NCBI GenBank assembly: GCA_902806355.1
Contig: CADCWI010000091.1
Location: 1 to 21,655, forward strand
Reading direction: 5' to 3'
DNA: 21,655 nucleotides
DNA from: an uncultured Thermomicrobiales bacterium
GTDB taxonomy: Bacteria > Chloroflexota > Chloroflexia > Thermomicrobiales > UBA6265
Part shown: in pieces, positions 1 through 8,236 of the stretch
How positions within the stretch are numbered: the stretch's first letter is position 1
Layout of the letters: every line of letters starts with the position of its first letter
Notes under the pieces: generated by a model
The model's input: only the letters and a program-made list of their open reading frames with translations
What the model was told of the DNA's origin: nothing
Databases searched by the model: none
Made by a program: the position numbers and the translations under genes

Positions 1-1
1 G

Positions 2-703
2 AGCGGCTCCGGATCCACACCTGCCCCGACTCCACCCGCCACTACCGGGAGCATGAGGAGTGGCGATCATGCCAAGGTCATGGACCGGCTCAACCTTCGC
101 TACAGTGCCTCGATGGGTGCCGGCATCTCGACGACGATTCCTGCCGGAACTGTTGTCCTGGTCACCGGTGGACTCACGAACAACTTCTATCCCGTTGACT
201 GGGATGGTCTCAAGGGTTTCGTGAGCAAGGATTACGTTTTCAAGACGACGGCCGCCCTGAGCGAGCGGGGAGGGTCCGGTAACCCCACAGCGCCGACTAC
301 ACCTCCGAGCGGTGATAGAGGAAGCAATGCGACAGGCAACGCGATGGTAAGTTACGCGTTGCGCTACGAGGGATACCCGTACATCTGGGGATCCCACGGT
401 CCATCAGGGTTCGACTGCTCTGGCTTCACGTACTGGGTGACCAAGAACGTCACCGGCAAGGACATTGGTACCGGACTCTGGACGCAGGTCAGCGCAGGTA
501 CACCAGTAAGCCGCGCCAACCTCCAGCCAGGTGACCTGATCTTCTTCCAGAACACATACAAGGCCGGGCTCTCGCATTCCGGCTTGTACATCGGGAACAA
601 CCGGTTCATTCACGCCGAGAACGAAACCACTGGTGTCCGCATCAGTGACCTCAACTCAACGTACTACTCATCACGGTGGTACGGCGCGGTCCGCATGACC
701 TGA
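2..703 (+). CDS. SH3b-NlpC/P60 cell-wall peptidase, 5' end cut off
   Basis: Secreted peptidoglycan hydrolase of the NlpC/P60 cysteine endopeptidase family, whose members cut D-Glu-DAP (or similar) stem-peptide bonds outside the cell. The reading frame is open from the window edge, so the N-terminus, including any signal peptide, lies outside. A Pro/Thr-rich stretch at 2-50 is followed by a bacterial SH3 domain (about 55-240, with LNLRYSAS and GFVSKDYV), a second Pro/Thr/Gly linker (about 265-330), and the catalytic domain. Its catalytic Cys is in FDCSGF (TGC at 416-418), the His is in SHSGLYIG, and a polar third residue lies near FIHAEN. An in-frame ATG at 53 would start inside the linker and lacks a convincing ribosome site, so it is probably not the true start. 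A hairpin terminator follows 30 bases later. The fold assignment is firm; the exact bond cut is unknown. Confidence 0.9.
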   Translation, partial: SGSGSTPAPTPPATTGSMRSGDHAKVMDRLNLRYSASMGAGISTTIPAGTVVLVTGGLTNNFYPVDWDGLKGFVSKDYVFKTTAALSERGGSGNPTAPTTPPSGDRGSNATGNAMVSYALRYEGYPYIWGSHGPSGFDCSGFTYWVTKNVTGKDIGTGLWTQVSAGTPVSRANLQPGDLIFFQNTYKAGLSHSGLYIGNNRFIHAENETTGVRISDLNSTYYSSRWYGAVRMT

Positions 704-733
704 TCGACGCCGAAGCGGCGATGATCATGAAAG

Positions 734-768
734 AAGAGGGGCGGGGCAATAATGCCCCGCCCCTCTTT
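734..768 (+). terminator. Rho-independent terminator after the NlpC/P60 gene
   Basis: A perfect 14-bp stem (AAGAGGGGCGGGGC at 734-747 with its complement at 754-767), extendable by one A-T pair, closes a short AT-rich loop and is followed by TTTGGTTC. The T tract is short, but the GC-rich stem is very stable. The hairpin is nearly symmetrical and could also stop transcription arriving from the YceI gene on the other strand. Confidence 0.85.
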
Positions 769-908
769 GGTTCAAATCGGGATAAATCGGTGATGCATGG
801 GGGCATCGTAGTCGATCTCCCTCACATCGATCCCGGGTCGCGCGCTCTTCCCCCGGCAGACCGAGACCTGACCGGAGCGGTCTGGACTGCGTGGGGATCA
901 GGTGGCAA

Positions 909-1493
909 TCAGGAGCGCTCGATATCGATGTCGATGGTGATTCCGATGTCGTTGTGCAGCTTCAGCATTGGCACGGCGTTCCAGATCATCCCCACGTCCC
1001 GGCGATCGATCGATCCGGCGAGCGCGATGTGAGCGCGGTCACCTCCGGGTTCTGGCTCCACGGTGCCGATCAGCACCACGGGTACACCCGTATCCCGGAC
1101 GGTGAGGAGTCCGGAGACCTCGTATGCGGCGACCTCCGAGTCGATGGGCCGGATGTGCGTGGATTCGAAGGACAGCAGCGGATACTGGTCGGCGTGGAAG
1201 AAGTCCCGTCCCAGCATGTGCCTGTCACGTTTCGCCTGGCCAGAGCTGTGGCTGCTGACGGGGATGCGTATCGTTGCTCTCGCTTCTTCGAAACGATCTC
1301 CAGGTATCGAAATTGTCCCGGACACCTGGCTGAAGGTTCCATTGGCGGTAACCGGAATGATCATGAAGTATTTCTTGTGGGCAGTCCATCCGATGGCGGC
1401 CGTTCCTGGAACCAGCGTCCATTCTCTCCGGGCCGATTCGACCGCATGGTCATAGGCTGGCCGCGCGTCGATAATGTGTGTTTCAGTCGCCAC
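909..1493 (-). CDS. YceI-like domain protein
   Basis: A 194-residue protein with the layout of the YceI family, lipocalin-like beta barrels that bind isoprenoid or other amphiphilic molecules. Family landmarks are W25-x-L, the RDRHM segment (79-83), DFF (87-89) followed by QYPLLSFES, the VSGLLTVRDTGVPV strand pair, and a final acidic beta strand (TIDIDIE). Many YceI proteins are periplasmic or secreted; no signal peptide is visible here, so this copy is probably cytoplasmic. The start is GTG, chosen because GAGAGGA lies 7-8 bases upstream. It is divergent from a MarR-type regulator, a common arrangement for a regulator and its target, so MarR control is a reasonable inference. The ligand is unknown. 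Confidence 0.85.
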   Translation of the reverse strand: MATETHIIDARPAYDHAVESARREWTLVPGTAAIGWTAHKKYFMIIPVTANGTFSQVSGTISIPGDRFEEARATIRIPVSSHSSGQAKRDRHMLGRDFFHADQYPLLSFESTHIRPIDSEVAAYEVSGLLTVRDTGVPVVLIGTVEPEPGGDRAHIALAGSIDRRDVGMIWNAVPMLKLHNDIGITIDIDIERS

Positions 1494-1544
1494 TCGCGCT
1501 TCCTCTCGGTATCACTTGATGATGTAAACTATCCCTAGGAAAGG
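1494..1544. promoter_or_regulatory. Divergent control region of YceI and MarR genes
   Basis: Only 51 bases separate the two divergent start codons. The region contains short imperfect dyads (ATCA-N5-TGAT at about 1511-1523, and CCTAGG inside ATCC-N8-GGAT at about 1531-1546), which are candidate MarR operators. No convincing -35/-10 pair was found for either gene. The operator assignment is inference. Confidence 0.35.
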
Positions 1545-2129
1545 ATGCTACAGCGAATGTTTGAGGAAGTCAAGTATCTGGAACGTGCGAACGATCTGGC
1601 ATGTCCAGTAGGGGCAGGACCGAGCCACAGTGGGCCGTGCGGCAACGACTCAACCGATAGCGACATGGATCGATTGCAGCAGATCCAGATTTCCCTGCTG
1701 GGAATCGGCGAGCGTCTTCGCCAGCACATTGCCGAGGTGGGTCACCGGTTGGATTTCACCCCGCAGCAAGCGTTGCTGCTGGACCGCCTGGGTACACGGC
1801 AAACGATGGGCCAGCTTGCCAATGGTCTGAAATGTGATCCGTCCAATGTCACCGGGCTGATTCGTCGCCTCGAGATTCGCGGTCTGGTTGTCCGCGAGAC
1901 AGACAAAGCCGATCGCCGGACCAAGTGGCTGTCGTTGACCCCGGCCGGTCTTCTCGCTCGCGAGGCATTGTTGCGCGAGATGTTCCATGGCATGTCGGTG
2001 CTTGACGGGCTCGACGATGAGGCCCAGGAGCAGCTCCTGGCCTACCTACGCGTTGTCGGCGGCAATGTGGATGCGGGGCCTGATGCGTGCTTGTCGTCGC
2101 AGCAGAAGCCACCCTGCCCCACCGGGTGA
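1545..2129 (+). CDS. MarR family transcriptional regulator
   Basis: A winged-helix DNA-binding regulator. After a 40-residue N-terminal extension without recognisable features, the MarR fold runs from about residue 44 to 170. The dimerisation helix is at 44-66. The HTH is at about 74-112, with recognition helix DPSNVTGLIRRLE. The wing contains the family motif DRRTKWLSLTPAG (123-135). The first ATG is preceded by AGGA with only 4 bases of spacing; ATG 1557 and ATG 1665 are alternatives, and 1665 would fit the usual ~145-residue family length but has no visible ribosome site. It is divergent from the YceI gene, which it probably represses together with itself. The inducer is unknown. The last 20 residues after the final helix look non-conserved. 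Confidence 0.88.
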   Translation: MLQRMFEEVKYLERANDLACPVGAGPSHSGPCGNDSTDSDMDRLQQIQISLLGIGERLRQHIAEVGHRLDFTPQQALLLDRLGTRQTMGQLANGLKCDPSNVTGLIRRLEIRGLVVRETDKADRRTKWLSLTPAGLLAREALLREMFHGMSVLDGLDDEAQEQLLAYLRVVGGNVDAGPDACLSSQQKPPCPTG

Positions 2130-2577
2130 AATAGCGTCAGCCTTCTTCCGGATAGTTTGCTTCCCGTCAGGCGCCAAAGGCTCTTCACGCTTGCCAACAC
2201 CGGTGTGGGGTCGTAGGGCTCGCTTCCTATACCATGCCACTGTACTGTTGGTGCCGTTCATGAACCGCCGCCGTGCCACCTCGCTTCCGCCAGTTCGCCT
2301 CTCAATTACACCCTGCGGGATATGTCGTACTCGGCACCGGGCATCTCTTGGTGACTGGAAGCCCCGACCGCTTCGCCTAGGTGCTCGAAGCGGCCGTGGC
2401 CAAATCCGACTTATCTGATGCCGTCGACAAGACCGGCCACTACGCGACAGAACATGGCACGGCTCCCAGGTCGCAATCTGGATAGAGGATTGGCGAATGC
2501 TGAGCGGACCTCCGGCGTGTCGTCGATGACCATTCATCAGGACCATGTATTGGACCTCCTGCTTCCGAACAGCAGAA
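2130..2577. other. Stretch without an intact gene
   Basis: About 450 bases between the MarR gene and the recA terminator hold no intact gene on either strand. The long minus-strand frame through this region is rich in Arg and has no family features. An 8-bp inverted repeat (CCGCTTCG at 2368-2375 and CGAAGCGG at 2386-2393) has no T tract. A decayed-looking frame is listed separately. Confidence 0.6.
2264..2485 (+). pseudogene. Possible gene remnant with in-frame TAG
   Basis: Reading in this frame gives about 38 plausible residues (including GYVVLGTGHLLVTGSPDRFA), then a TAG at 2378-2380, then about 34 more plausible residues (VLEAAVAKSDLSDAVDKTG) before a second stop. Composition on both sides of the TAG looks protein-like, which suggests a short gene or gene end broken by one substitution. 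The first part faintly recalls the end of an SAM-methyltransferase core, but this is too weak to name a family. There is no ribosome site. Confidence 0.2.
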
Positions 2578-2609
2578 AGCCCGGGTGTCGTCATGGCGAC
2601 ACCCGGGCT
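2578..2609 (-). terminator. Rho-independent terminator of recA
   Basis: Perfect 13-bp inverted repeat (AGCCCGGGTGTCG at 2578-2590, complement at 2597-2609) with a 6-base loop. On the minus strand it is followed by TTTCTG. It lies about 40 bases beyond the recA stop codon. Confidence 0.85.
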
Positions 2610-2646
2610 CTCTGACTGCTATGGACTCGGTTATGGTCCCTTGCCG

Positions 2647-3735
<1,089 letters not shown>

Positions 3736-3810
3736 GGGAGCAACCTTTCCTATTCGACGACGCTCTCGCCTGACGCCACCCTGCACCCGAGATGGCGGGG
3801 CGACAAGGTG

Positions 3811-3824
3811 CGAACATCTGTTCG
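3811..3824. promoter_or_regulatory. LexA (SOS) box of recA
   Basis: CGAACATCTGTTCG is palindromic except for its two central bases and fits the Gram-positive type LexA/DinR consensus (GAAC-N4-GTTC core). It begins 12 bases downstream of the -10 box, so it covers the early transcribed region, where bound LexA would block initiation. Site and position are seen; LexA binding is inferred. Confidence 0.85.
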
Positions 3825-3836
3825 GGTTATCGTCCA

Positions 3837-3865
3837 ATTTTACCCTGAATCGAAGCGCGGGTCAA
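3837..3865 (-). promoter_or_regulatory. recA promoter
   Basis: On the minus strand, TTGACC (3865-3860) and TAAAAT (3842-3837) are separated by exactly 17 bases, matching sigma-70 type -35 and -10 boxes at five of six positions each. The predicted start near 3829 gives a leader of about 95 bases. Confidence 0.8.
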
Positions 3866-3918
3866 CGTCACGGGCGCAACTTCTGACATGGATCAGTGTA
3901 CGCCGCAGCGCGTACGTA

Positions 3919-3951
3919 CAACACCCTCCGTGGAATGCGCGGAGGGTGTTG
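3919..3951 (-). terminator. Hairpin between protease gene and recA
   Basis: Perfect 12-bp stem (CAACACCCTCCG at 3919-3930, complement at 3940-3951) with a 9-base loop. It lies about 48 bases downstream of the protease stop codon and upstream of the recA promoter. The T tract is poor, so it may be a weak or Rho-assisted terminator. Confidence 0.6.
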
Positions 3952-3998
3952 ACTATGAGGAAGGTTTGATCAGTTGATCTGAATATCCGGCAACCGGA

Positions 3999-6599
3999 TC
4001 AGCCCTGGGGTGGAGGTGTCTCCTCGATTGTGCTGTCCGGCGCACCATCGGGTTGCGACCCGTCCGGGGTCGGCTCCCCGGACGGCGTCTCGTCCTCCAC
4101 CGATTCGGCCGGCGGCTCCTGGGTCACGCCTTCATCGACCGGAACATCCGCCGGGTCCGGCTCAAGCTCAGGCTCCGGGGTAACCGGTGCCGCGAGCGCG
4201 CCGAGCGCCTGTGCGTCATCAGCCGCCCAGACCTCGACCTCGCTCAAGCCCCCGACCCCGGACAGTCCACTTTCGGCAACATCGGGGACCTGGAACCGAA
4301 CGAACCGAGTGTAGGCGTTTAGTGTCTCCTCGTACGGCACACCGGCTTCAAGGCCATAGCTGTTGACCTCGCTCAGGTTGAACCAGGTCGAGCCGTCCTC
4401 GGACAGCCAGATCTCGAACGGTGGCAGCGCTCCCCCATAGCCGAGCTCCCACGTCACGCGATCCACCGGCTGAACCTGCCCGAGATCGAGCACCAGCCAT
4501 GCCTCAGTGGGAGAAATGGACGGTGAGACGGACCAGATGGTTGCGGAGTCACCGTCGACCGCGATATACCCGGTTCCGGTTCCTTCACTGTCCGCCGTGT
4601 CGACAACAGTGTAGGTAAGGTCTTCGGGCGTCTCGGTTGGGACGATGTCCTCGGTGGGCGCGAGCTCTTCGGTCGGGTCCGGCTCGTCCGCAATGGCGCC
4701 TGACTCCGAGGTACTGATGTCTTCCTCTGGGAACGCCGTTTCGGTCGCGAGAGCTTCCTCGCCCGGCCGGTCCAGGAAGGCATCGTTGATGAAGCCGCTT
4801 TGCTCGTCACCGCAGATCACCGGAACCCAGTCACCCTCGGGCTCGCCGGTGATTCCGACCTGATCGCCTTCCCCGAACTCTTCGAGGATTTCCGCTTCAG
4901 TGGATGGCGCGACCCGGCAGCGAACCGTGCCGCCTTCCGCGTTGCTGATCACGCCGGTCTCCACGATGCTGACCGGTTCGGACGTCGGCGTCGGCGTTGG
5001 AGTCGGCTCCTCGGTCGGTAATGGTTCCTCCGTCGGAGTCGCCGTCGGTTCCAGTGTTGGTGTGGCTGTAGCGGTCGGCTCCTCGGTTGGCAGCGAGGTC
5101 GGCGATGGCTCTTCCGTTGGCGCGATCGTGACAGTCGGCTCAGGCGTGAGCGTTGCCGTCGGTTCGAGTGTCGGGGTGGCGGTTGGCACGAGTGTCGCTG
5201 CCTCGGTGGCGGTCGGCTCAGCGGTCACCTCAGGAGTCGCCACGGCAACGCCTTCGTTGGCAGCAGGCGTCGCCGCCGGAGGTGCGTCCGGTGACACGGC
5301 TACCGGCGAGGCAGCAGGCGTCGGCGTGCCCAGATCGTCCGCTTCCGGCGTTAAGCCGAGCGATGCCTCCGCGGTCGGGCTGGGGATCACCGTCATCGTT
5401 GGGGTGACGGTTGGCGTCGGGCTCGGGGTTGGCGACGGCACGAGTGTCGGCGTCGGGCTCGGGGTCGGACTTGGGGCCGCCGTAAACGATGGAACAGCTG
5501 TGGGCACTGGGGTCGGCGTCGGAGCGGTCCGGAGCGATGCGCTCGTGATCGTCGACGCGGTATATGGCTGGCCCCACACCTCGAGCTCCCGGATTAGCCC
5601 GATCTGAAGGTCCCGGTTCAGGTTGTAGACGGTGATGCTGACGTAACGAGCATTGCGGTTCAGGCTGGTGCCATACCAGTTGCTGTCGTAGCCGCCATTC
5701 TCGAACGTCCCGACCGTGGTCCAGTTCGTCCGGTCGGTTGAGGTCCGGACGAGCATCTGGTCGGTCGCCGTGGTGCCTCGGAACATCCACCTGATCCCGG
5801 ACACCTGCCTGGTCACCCCGAAGTCCACGTAGAACCAGGCATTCGACGGCGTGGTGGCAGTGCTGTCCCAGCTGGATGCGACGTTGTTGTCCCAGACCCG
5901 GCGCGAGTCATTCGCGTTGCTGCTGCCTCGACTGCCGACGATCTGGAGCTTGCTCCCCGAGAATGCGGCCCTGGACGTTCCAGGTGTATAGACACTGGAC
6001 GACGTGCCCCACACCTGCATCTCGGACATGTTCCCCAGCACGGGGCGATTGTTCGGGTTCCGGATCTCGAACGTGACGTACCGGGCGGTGCGATTCACGT
6101 TGGCGCCATAGAACGTCTGCAACGACCCGGAGTTGCTGTAGGTGCCGACGATCTCCCAGTTGACGCGGTCATTGGAAGTCCGCACCAGCATCTTGTCCGC
6201 GCCATCGGCCCGGCTGAACATCCACTTCACGCCCGTCAGCTGTCGCGTTGCGCCAAGATCGACATCGAACCAGGTGACCGATGGCCCACTCGAGGTGGTA
6301 TACCAGCTCGTCCCGGTATTCTTGTCATAGGCCAGGTTGGAGCCGCTCGTGCCGCTCCCGCCACGCCCCGAGGCGATCGGCAGGTTCTGGCCCCCAAATG
6401 ACGGATTGGCGACAAGCGAGGAGTTCGCGGCGCCGGTAACCGTCTTGTTGGCGTAGAGCATGGGCGCAGTCGAGCTGCCCGAATATCCCCAGCGCGTGCT
6501 CTGGGCCTGCGAGCCATAGGAGCTGAGCAGCCAGGTACGGGCGGAAGCCTCCGACGATTGCGGATTCATCGACTTGTAGAGGGCGATCGTCCCGACCAC
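3999..6599 (-). CDS. Protease fragment: discoidin/SH3b C-terminal part
   Basis: Longest uninterrupted frame of the broken protease gene; 6599 is the first usable codon (GTG) of this frame, not a real start. The first ~25 residues (IALYKSMNP) are the end of the S8 domain. Two F5/8 type C (discoidin) domains follow at about 72-198 and 218-343, each ending in the typical VWG strand. Next come a Pro/Thr linker at 357-543, an SH3b domain at 548-610 with paired Cys (CRVAPS and VICGDE), a third and more divergent discoidin domain at 663-792, and an acidic Pro/Glu tail. Discoidin and SH3b domains usually bind glycans or cell-wall material, so this half probably anchored the enzyme to a surface or substrate. 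Without the upstream frame it would have no secretion signal. Confidence 0.7.
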   Translation of the reverse strand: MVGTIALYKSMNPQSSEASARTWLLSSYGSQAQSTRWGYSGSSTAPMLYANKTVTGAANSSLVANPSFGGQNLPIASGRGGSGTSGSNLAYDKNTGTSWYTTSSGPSVTWFDVDLGATRQLTGVKWMFSRADGADKMLVRTSNDRVNWEIVGTYSNSGSLQTFYGANVNRTARYVTFEIRNPNNRPVLGNMSEMQVWGTSSSVYTPGTSRAAFSGSKLQIVGSRGSSNANDSRRVWDNNVASSWDSTATTPSNAWFYVDFGVTRQVSGIRWMFRGTTATDQMLVRTSTDRTNWTTVGTFENGGYDSNWYGTSLNRNARYVSITVYNLNRDLQIGLIRELEVWGQPYTASTITSASLRTAPTPTPVPTAVPSFTAAPSPTPSPTPTLVPSPTPSPTPTVTPTMTVIPSPTAEASLGLTPEADDLGTPTPAASPVAVSPDAPPAATPAANEGVAVATPEVTAEPTATEAATLVPTATPTLEPTATLTPEPTVTIAPTEEPSPTSLPTEEPTATATPTLEPTATPTEEPLPTEEPTPTPTPTSEPVSIVETGVISNAEGGTVRCRVAPSTEAEILEEFGEGDQVGITGEPEGDWVPVICGDEQSGFINDAFLDRPGEEALATETAFPEEDISTSESGAIADEPDPTEELAPTEDIVPTETPEDLTYTVVDTADSEGTGTGYIAVDGDSATIWSVSPSISPTEAWLVLDLGQVQPVDRVTWELGYGGALPPFEIWLSEDGSTWFNLSEVNSYGLEAGVPYEETLNAYTRFVRFQVPDVAESGLSGVGGLSEVEVWAADDAQALGALAAPVTPEPELEPDPADVPVDEGVTQEPPAESVEDETPSGEPTPDGSQPDGAPDSTIEETPPPQG
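4971..5531 (-). repeat. Pro/Thr/Glu-rich low-complexity linker
   Basis: Degenerate repeats of the PTPTP, EPTATPT and SPTPT kind encode about 187 residues between discoidin domain 2 and the SH3b domain. They are flexible spacer segments of a kind common in secreted Chloroflexota proteins. The DNA is a run of imperfect 6-18 base repeats and is prone to slippage. The opposite strand reads as a Gly/Val/Ser repeat by chance. Confidence 0.8.
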
Positions 6600-7453
6600 G
6601 GCGGAGACGCCATGCTGGTGCCGGTCATCAAGCCGTAGGAGCCGTTGCTCGTCGTGGAGAGGATGCAGGTTCCCGGCGCGATGATATCGACGACACGACC
6701 CCGGTTGCTGTAGTTCGCGAGGGTGTCGTCCGCTCCGTTGCCGAGCGAGCTTTCCGTGCAGTTCGATGGCCGCGCCGCGCCGCCACCGTATCGTCCGTTG
6801 TAGTCAGTCATCGCGCCGACCGTGATCACCTCGGCGTACTTCGCGGGGATCGTGTTGGCGGCATCGACACCTTCGTTGCCGGCGGCCGCGACGACCGGGA
6901 TCCCACGCGCCACCACCCGGCAGACCGCCGTGTGCAACGCGTCGCCGGTCGAGCAGGTCGACGCCGTTGTGTTGATCCCCGTCAGGCTCATGTTCACGAC
7001 ATCGATCGTGTTGCCGTTTGAGAGCACCCAGTCCAGGCCGCAGATGACATCGGAAATGTTGCCGCCGCCGTCCGCATCGAGGACCTTGACGGACCAGATC
7101 CGCGCGCCCGGCGCCGCGCCGACGACACCTACACCGTTGTCGATCGCACCGGCGATTCCAGCGACATGCGTGCCATGGCCGTTCGGATCTCCCCAGTCAC
7201 CACGGTTGGTCGTGGTGCAGTTGTACCCACCGGCGATGCGCAAGTCGGAATGGCGATTGACGCCGGAATCGACGATCGCGATGTCCGCGTTGATCGGATT
7301 GTCAACGCCATCAATGCGGGCCGTAGGATTGGTGTTGATCCCCATCCGCTGGAGGCTGGTCGGGGTCGACTGCGCCGCCGCGCGCACCGGCAGGTCGGGC
7401 ATGATGTAGGCGACATTCGGGTTCCGCGACAACGTCTGGATGTCTTCCCGTCA
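6566..7453 (-). CDS. Protease fragment: S8 catalytic part
   Basis: Frame between the TGA at 7453-7451 and the frameshift at 6600. It carries the end of the I9 propeptide (REDIQTLSRNPNVAYIMPD) and nearly the whole subtilase core: Asp in IAIVDSGV, His in NGHGTHVAG, oxyanion Asn in VVAAAGNEG and Ser in TGTSMASP. A first usable start is the TTG at 7432. After SMASP the frame runs into unrelated residues and stops at 6566. The proprotein-processing and secretion parts lie in another frame upstream, so this piece alone should not give a mature enzyme. Confidence 0.65.
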
Positions 7454-7499
7454 CAGGTTCGCCGCGAACCCTGGAAAGACCGCCCCGACGACCTGGGTC

Positions 7500-7814
7500 G
7501 GGCGAGCGTTGACAGTCCGCGACGACCTGTGCGCCCTGACTCGGCCCACCAGGGGTCCGCGGTACCGTGCTCGACCCGGACTTCAGGACGACGATCACCG
7601 GGCCTCCCCTTGGCAGGGTTTCCGGCCTTCGGGCCTGGTACAGGGCGTCATCACCGCCGGACGGCGCTCCCGGCTGAGCGACGGTCAGGCTCGCCGGCCA
7701 GAGCTGCGTTGTCACAAGCCCCACGACGAGCGCAACGATACTCAGAACATGCGGCAATGATGGACGCCGTTGTCCCGCCCGCCCAAGGGCGGTCTGTCGT
7801 CGGTAGTTGGTCAT
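7500..7814 (-). CDS. Protease fragment: signal peptide and propeptide start
   Basis: The true 5' end of the broken protease gene. ATG 7814 has GGAGAGGGG five bases upstream. The product has a basic N-terminus, a hydrophobic stretch of about 18 residues, a likely cleavage region near LTVAQPG, then VIVVLKSG, the usual first strand of an I9 inhibitor propeptide. Homology-like sequence fades after about codon 95, and the continuation (VVGAVFPGFAANL) is found in another frame. The left coordinate is approximate. Confidence 0.6.
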
Positions 7815-8236
7815 GGATCCCCTCTCCCCGGTGAAAGCAGCCGAACGAGACCTGGGATTCCGGTCTCTCCTCCGGAAGGTCACGATGCGGGAGTGCCTGC
7901 CCCAGGCCGCGAACGATCGCGGTGCATATTGATCTCTATCGCCGAACCGGATAGGCCAACATCCGGCTCAGTCCCCTCATCAGGATACTTCATCACCGAT
8001 GACAGTCCGGTGCCATGGTCGGTCACGTCCACTCCGCATAACCCGGACCCGGAAGTCGGTACTTGGACCGCACGAGGAAGGCAGCGCCGAATGTCACGAC
8101 CTTCCCCTGGTCTCTTCAACGCACGCGACCATCGGTTGGGATCACCTGAAAGCATCCAGGGCTCACCCGGTCCGCCAGAACCGCGATGCTGTGCCTTGCA
8201 CCGCGGCCCATTCGGTTCCCGGTTGTCTCCAGCCGT
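7815..8236. other. Non-coding stretch upstream of the protease
   Basis: About 420 bases between the glycosyltransferase stop and the protease start. No frame on either strand has protein-like features. It should hold the protease promoter, but no clear -35/-10 pair was found. No strong terminator hairpin was seen for the glycosyltransferase gene. Confidence 0.55.

Larger units (their letters stand above)
3999..7814 (-). pseudogene. Secreted subtilisin-like protease with discoidin domains, interrupted
   Basis: About 1,270 codons that together encode one secreted S8 (subtilase) protease. In order: signal peptide from ATG 7814 (GGAGAGGGG upstream; hydrophobic core VLSIVALVVGLVTTQL), I9-type propeptide (VIVVLKSG to NVAYIMPD), peptidase S8, two F5/8 type C domains, Pro/Thr linker, SH3b domain, a third F5/8 type C domain and an acidic Pro-rich tail. 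Three lesions break it. The frame shifts inside the propeptide (about 7500-7560). A TGA at 7453-7451 stands where the sequence flanks (AANL and REDIQ) predict Ser. One base is missing at 6600-6601, just after GTSMASP, where the family has the His of SMASPHV. All catalytic motifs remain readable, so decay is recent or the lesions are sequence errors. It stands alone between hairpins. Confidence 0.8.

Noticed and set aside
857..884. Inverted repeat CAGACCG/CGGTCTG as a terminator for the YceI gene
   Set aside because: Only 7 bp, with a 14-base loop and no T tract on either strand.
4900..5607. Plus-strand Gly/Val/Ser repeat protein
   Set aside because: It is the reverse reading of the Pro/Thr linker of the protease gene; the regular repeats come from the linker codons.
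6590..6610. Programmed frameshift inside the protease gene
   Set aside because: No slippery heptamer or stimulating structure was seen, and the same gene also carries a nonsense codon and another frameshift.
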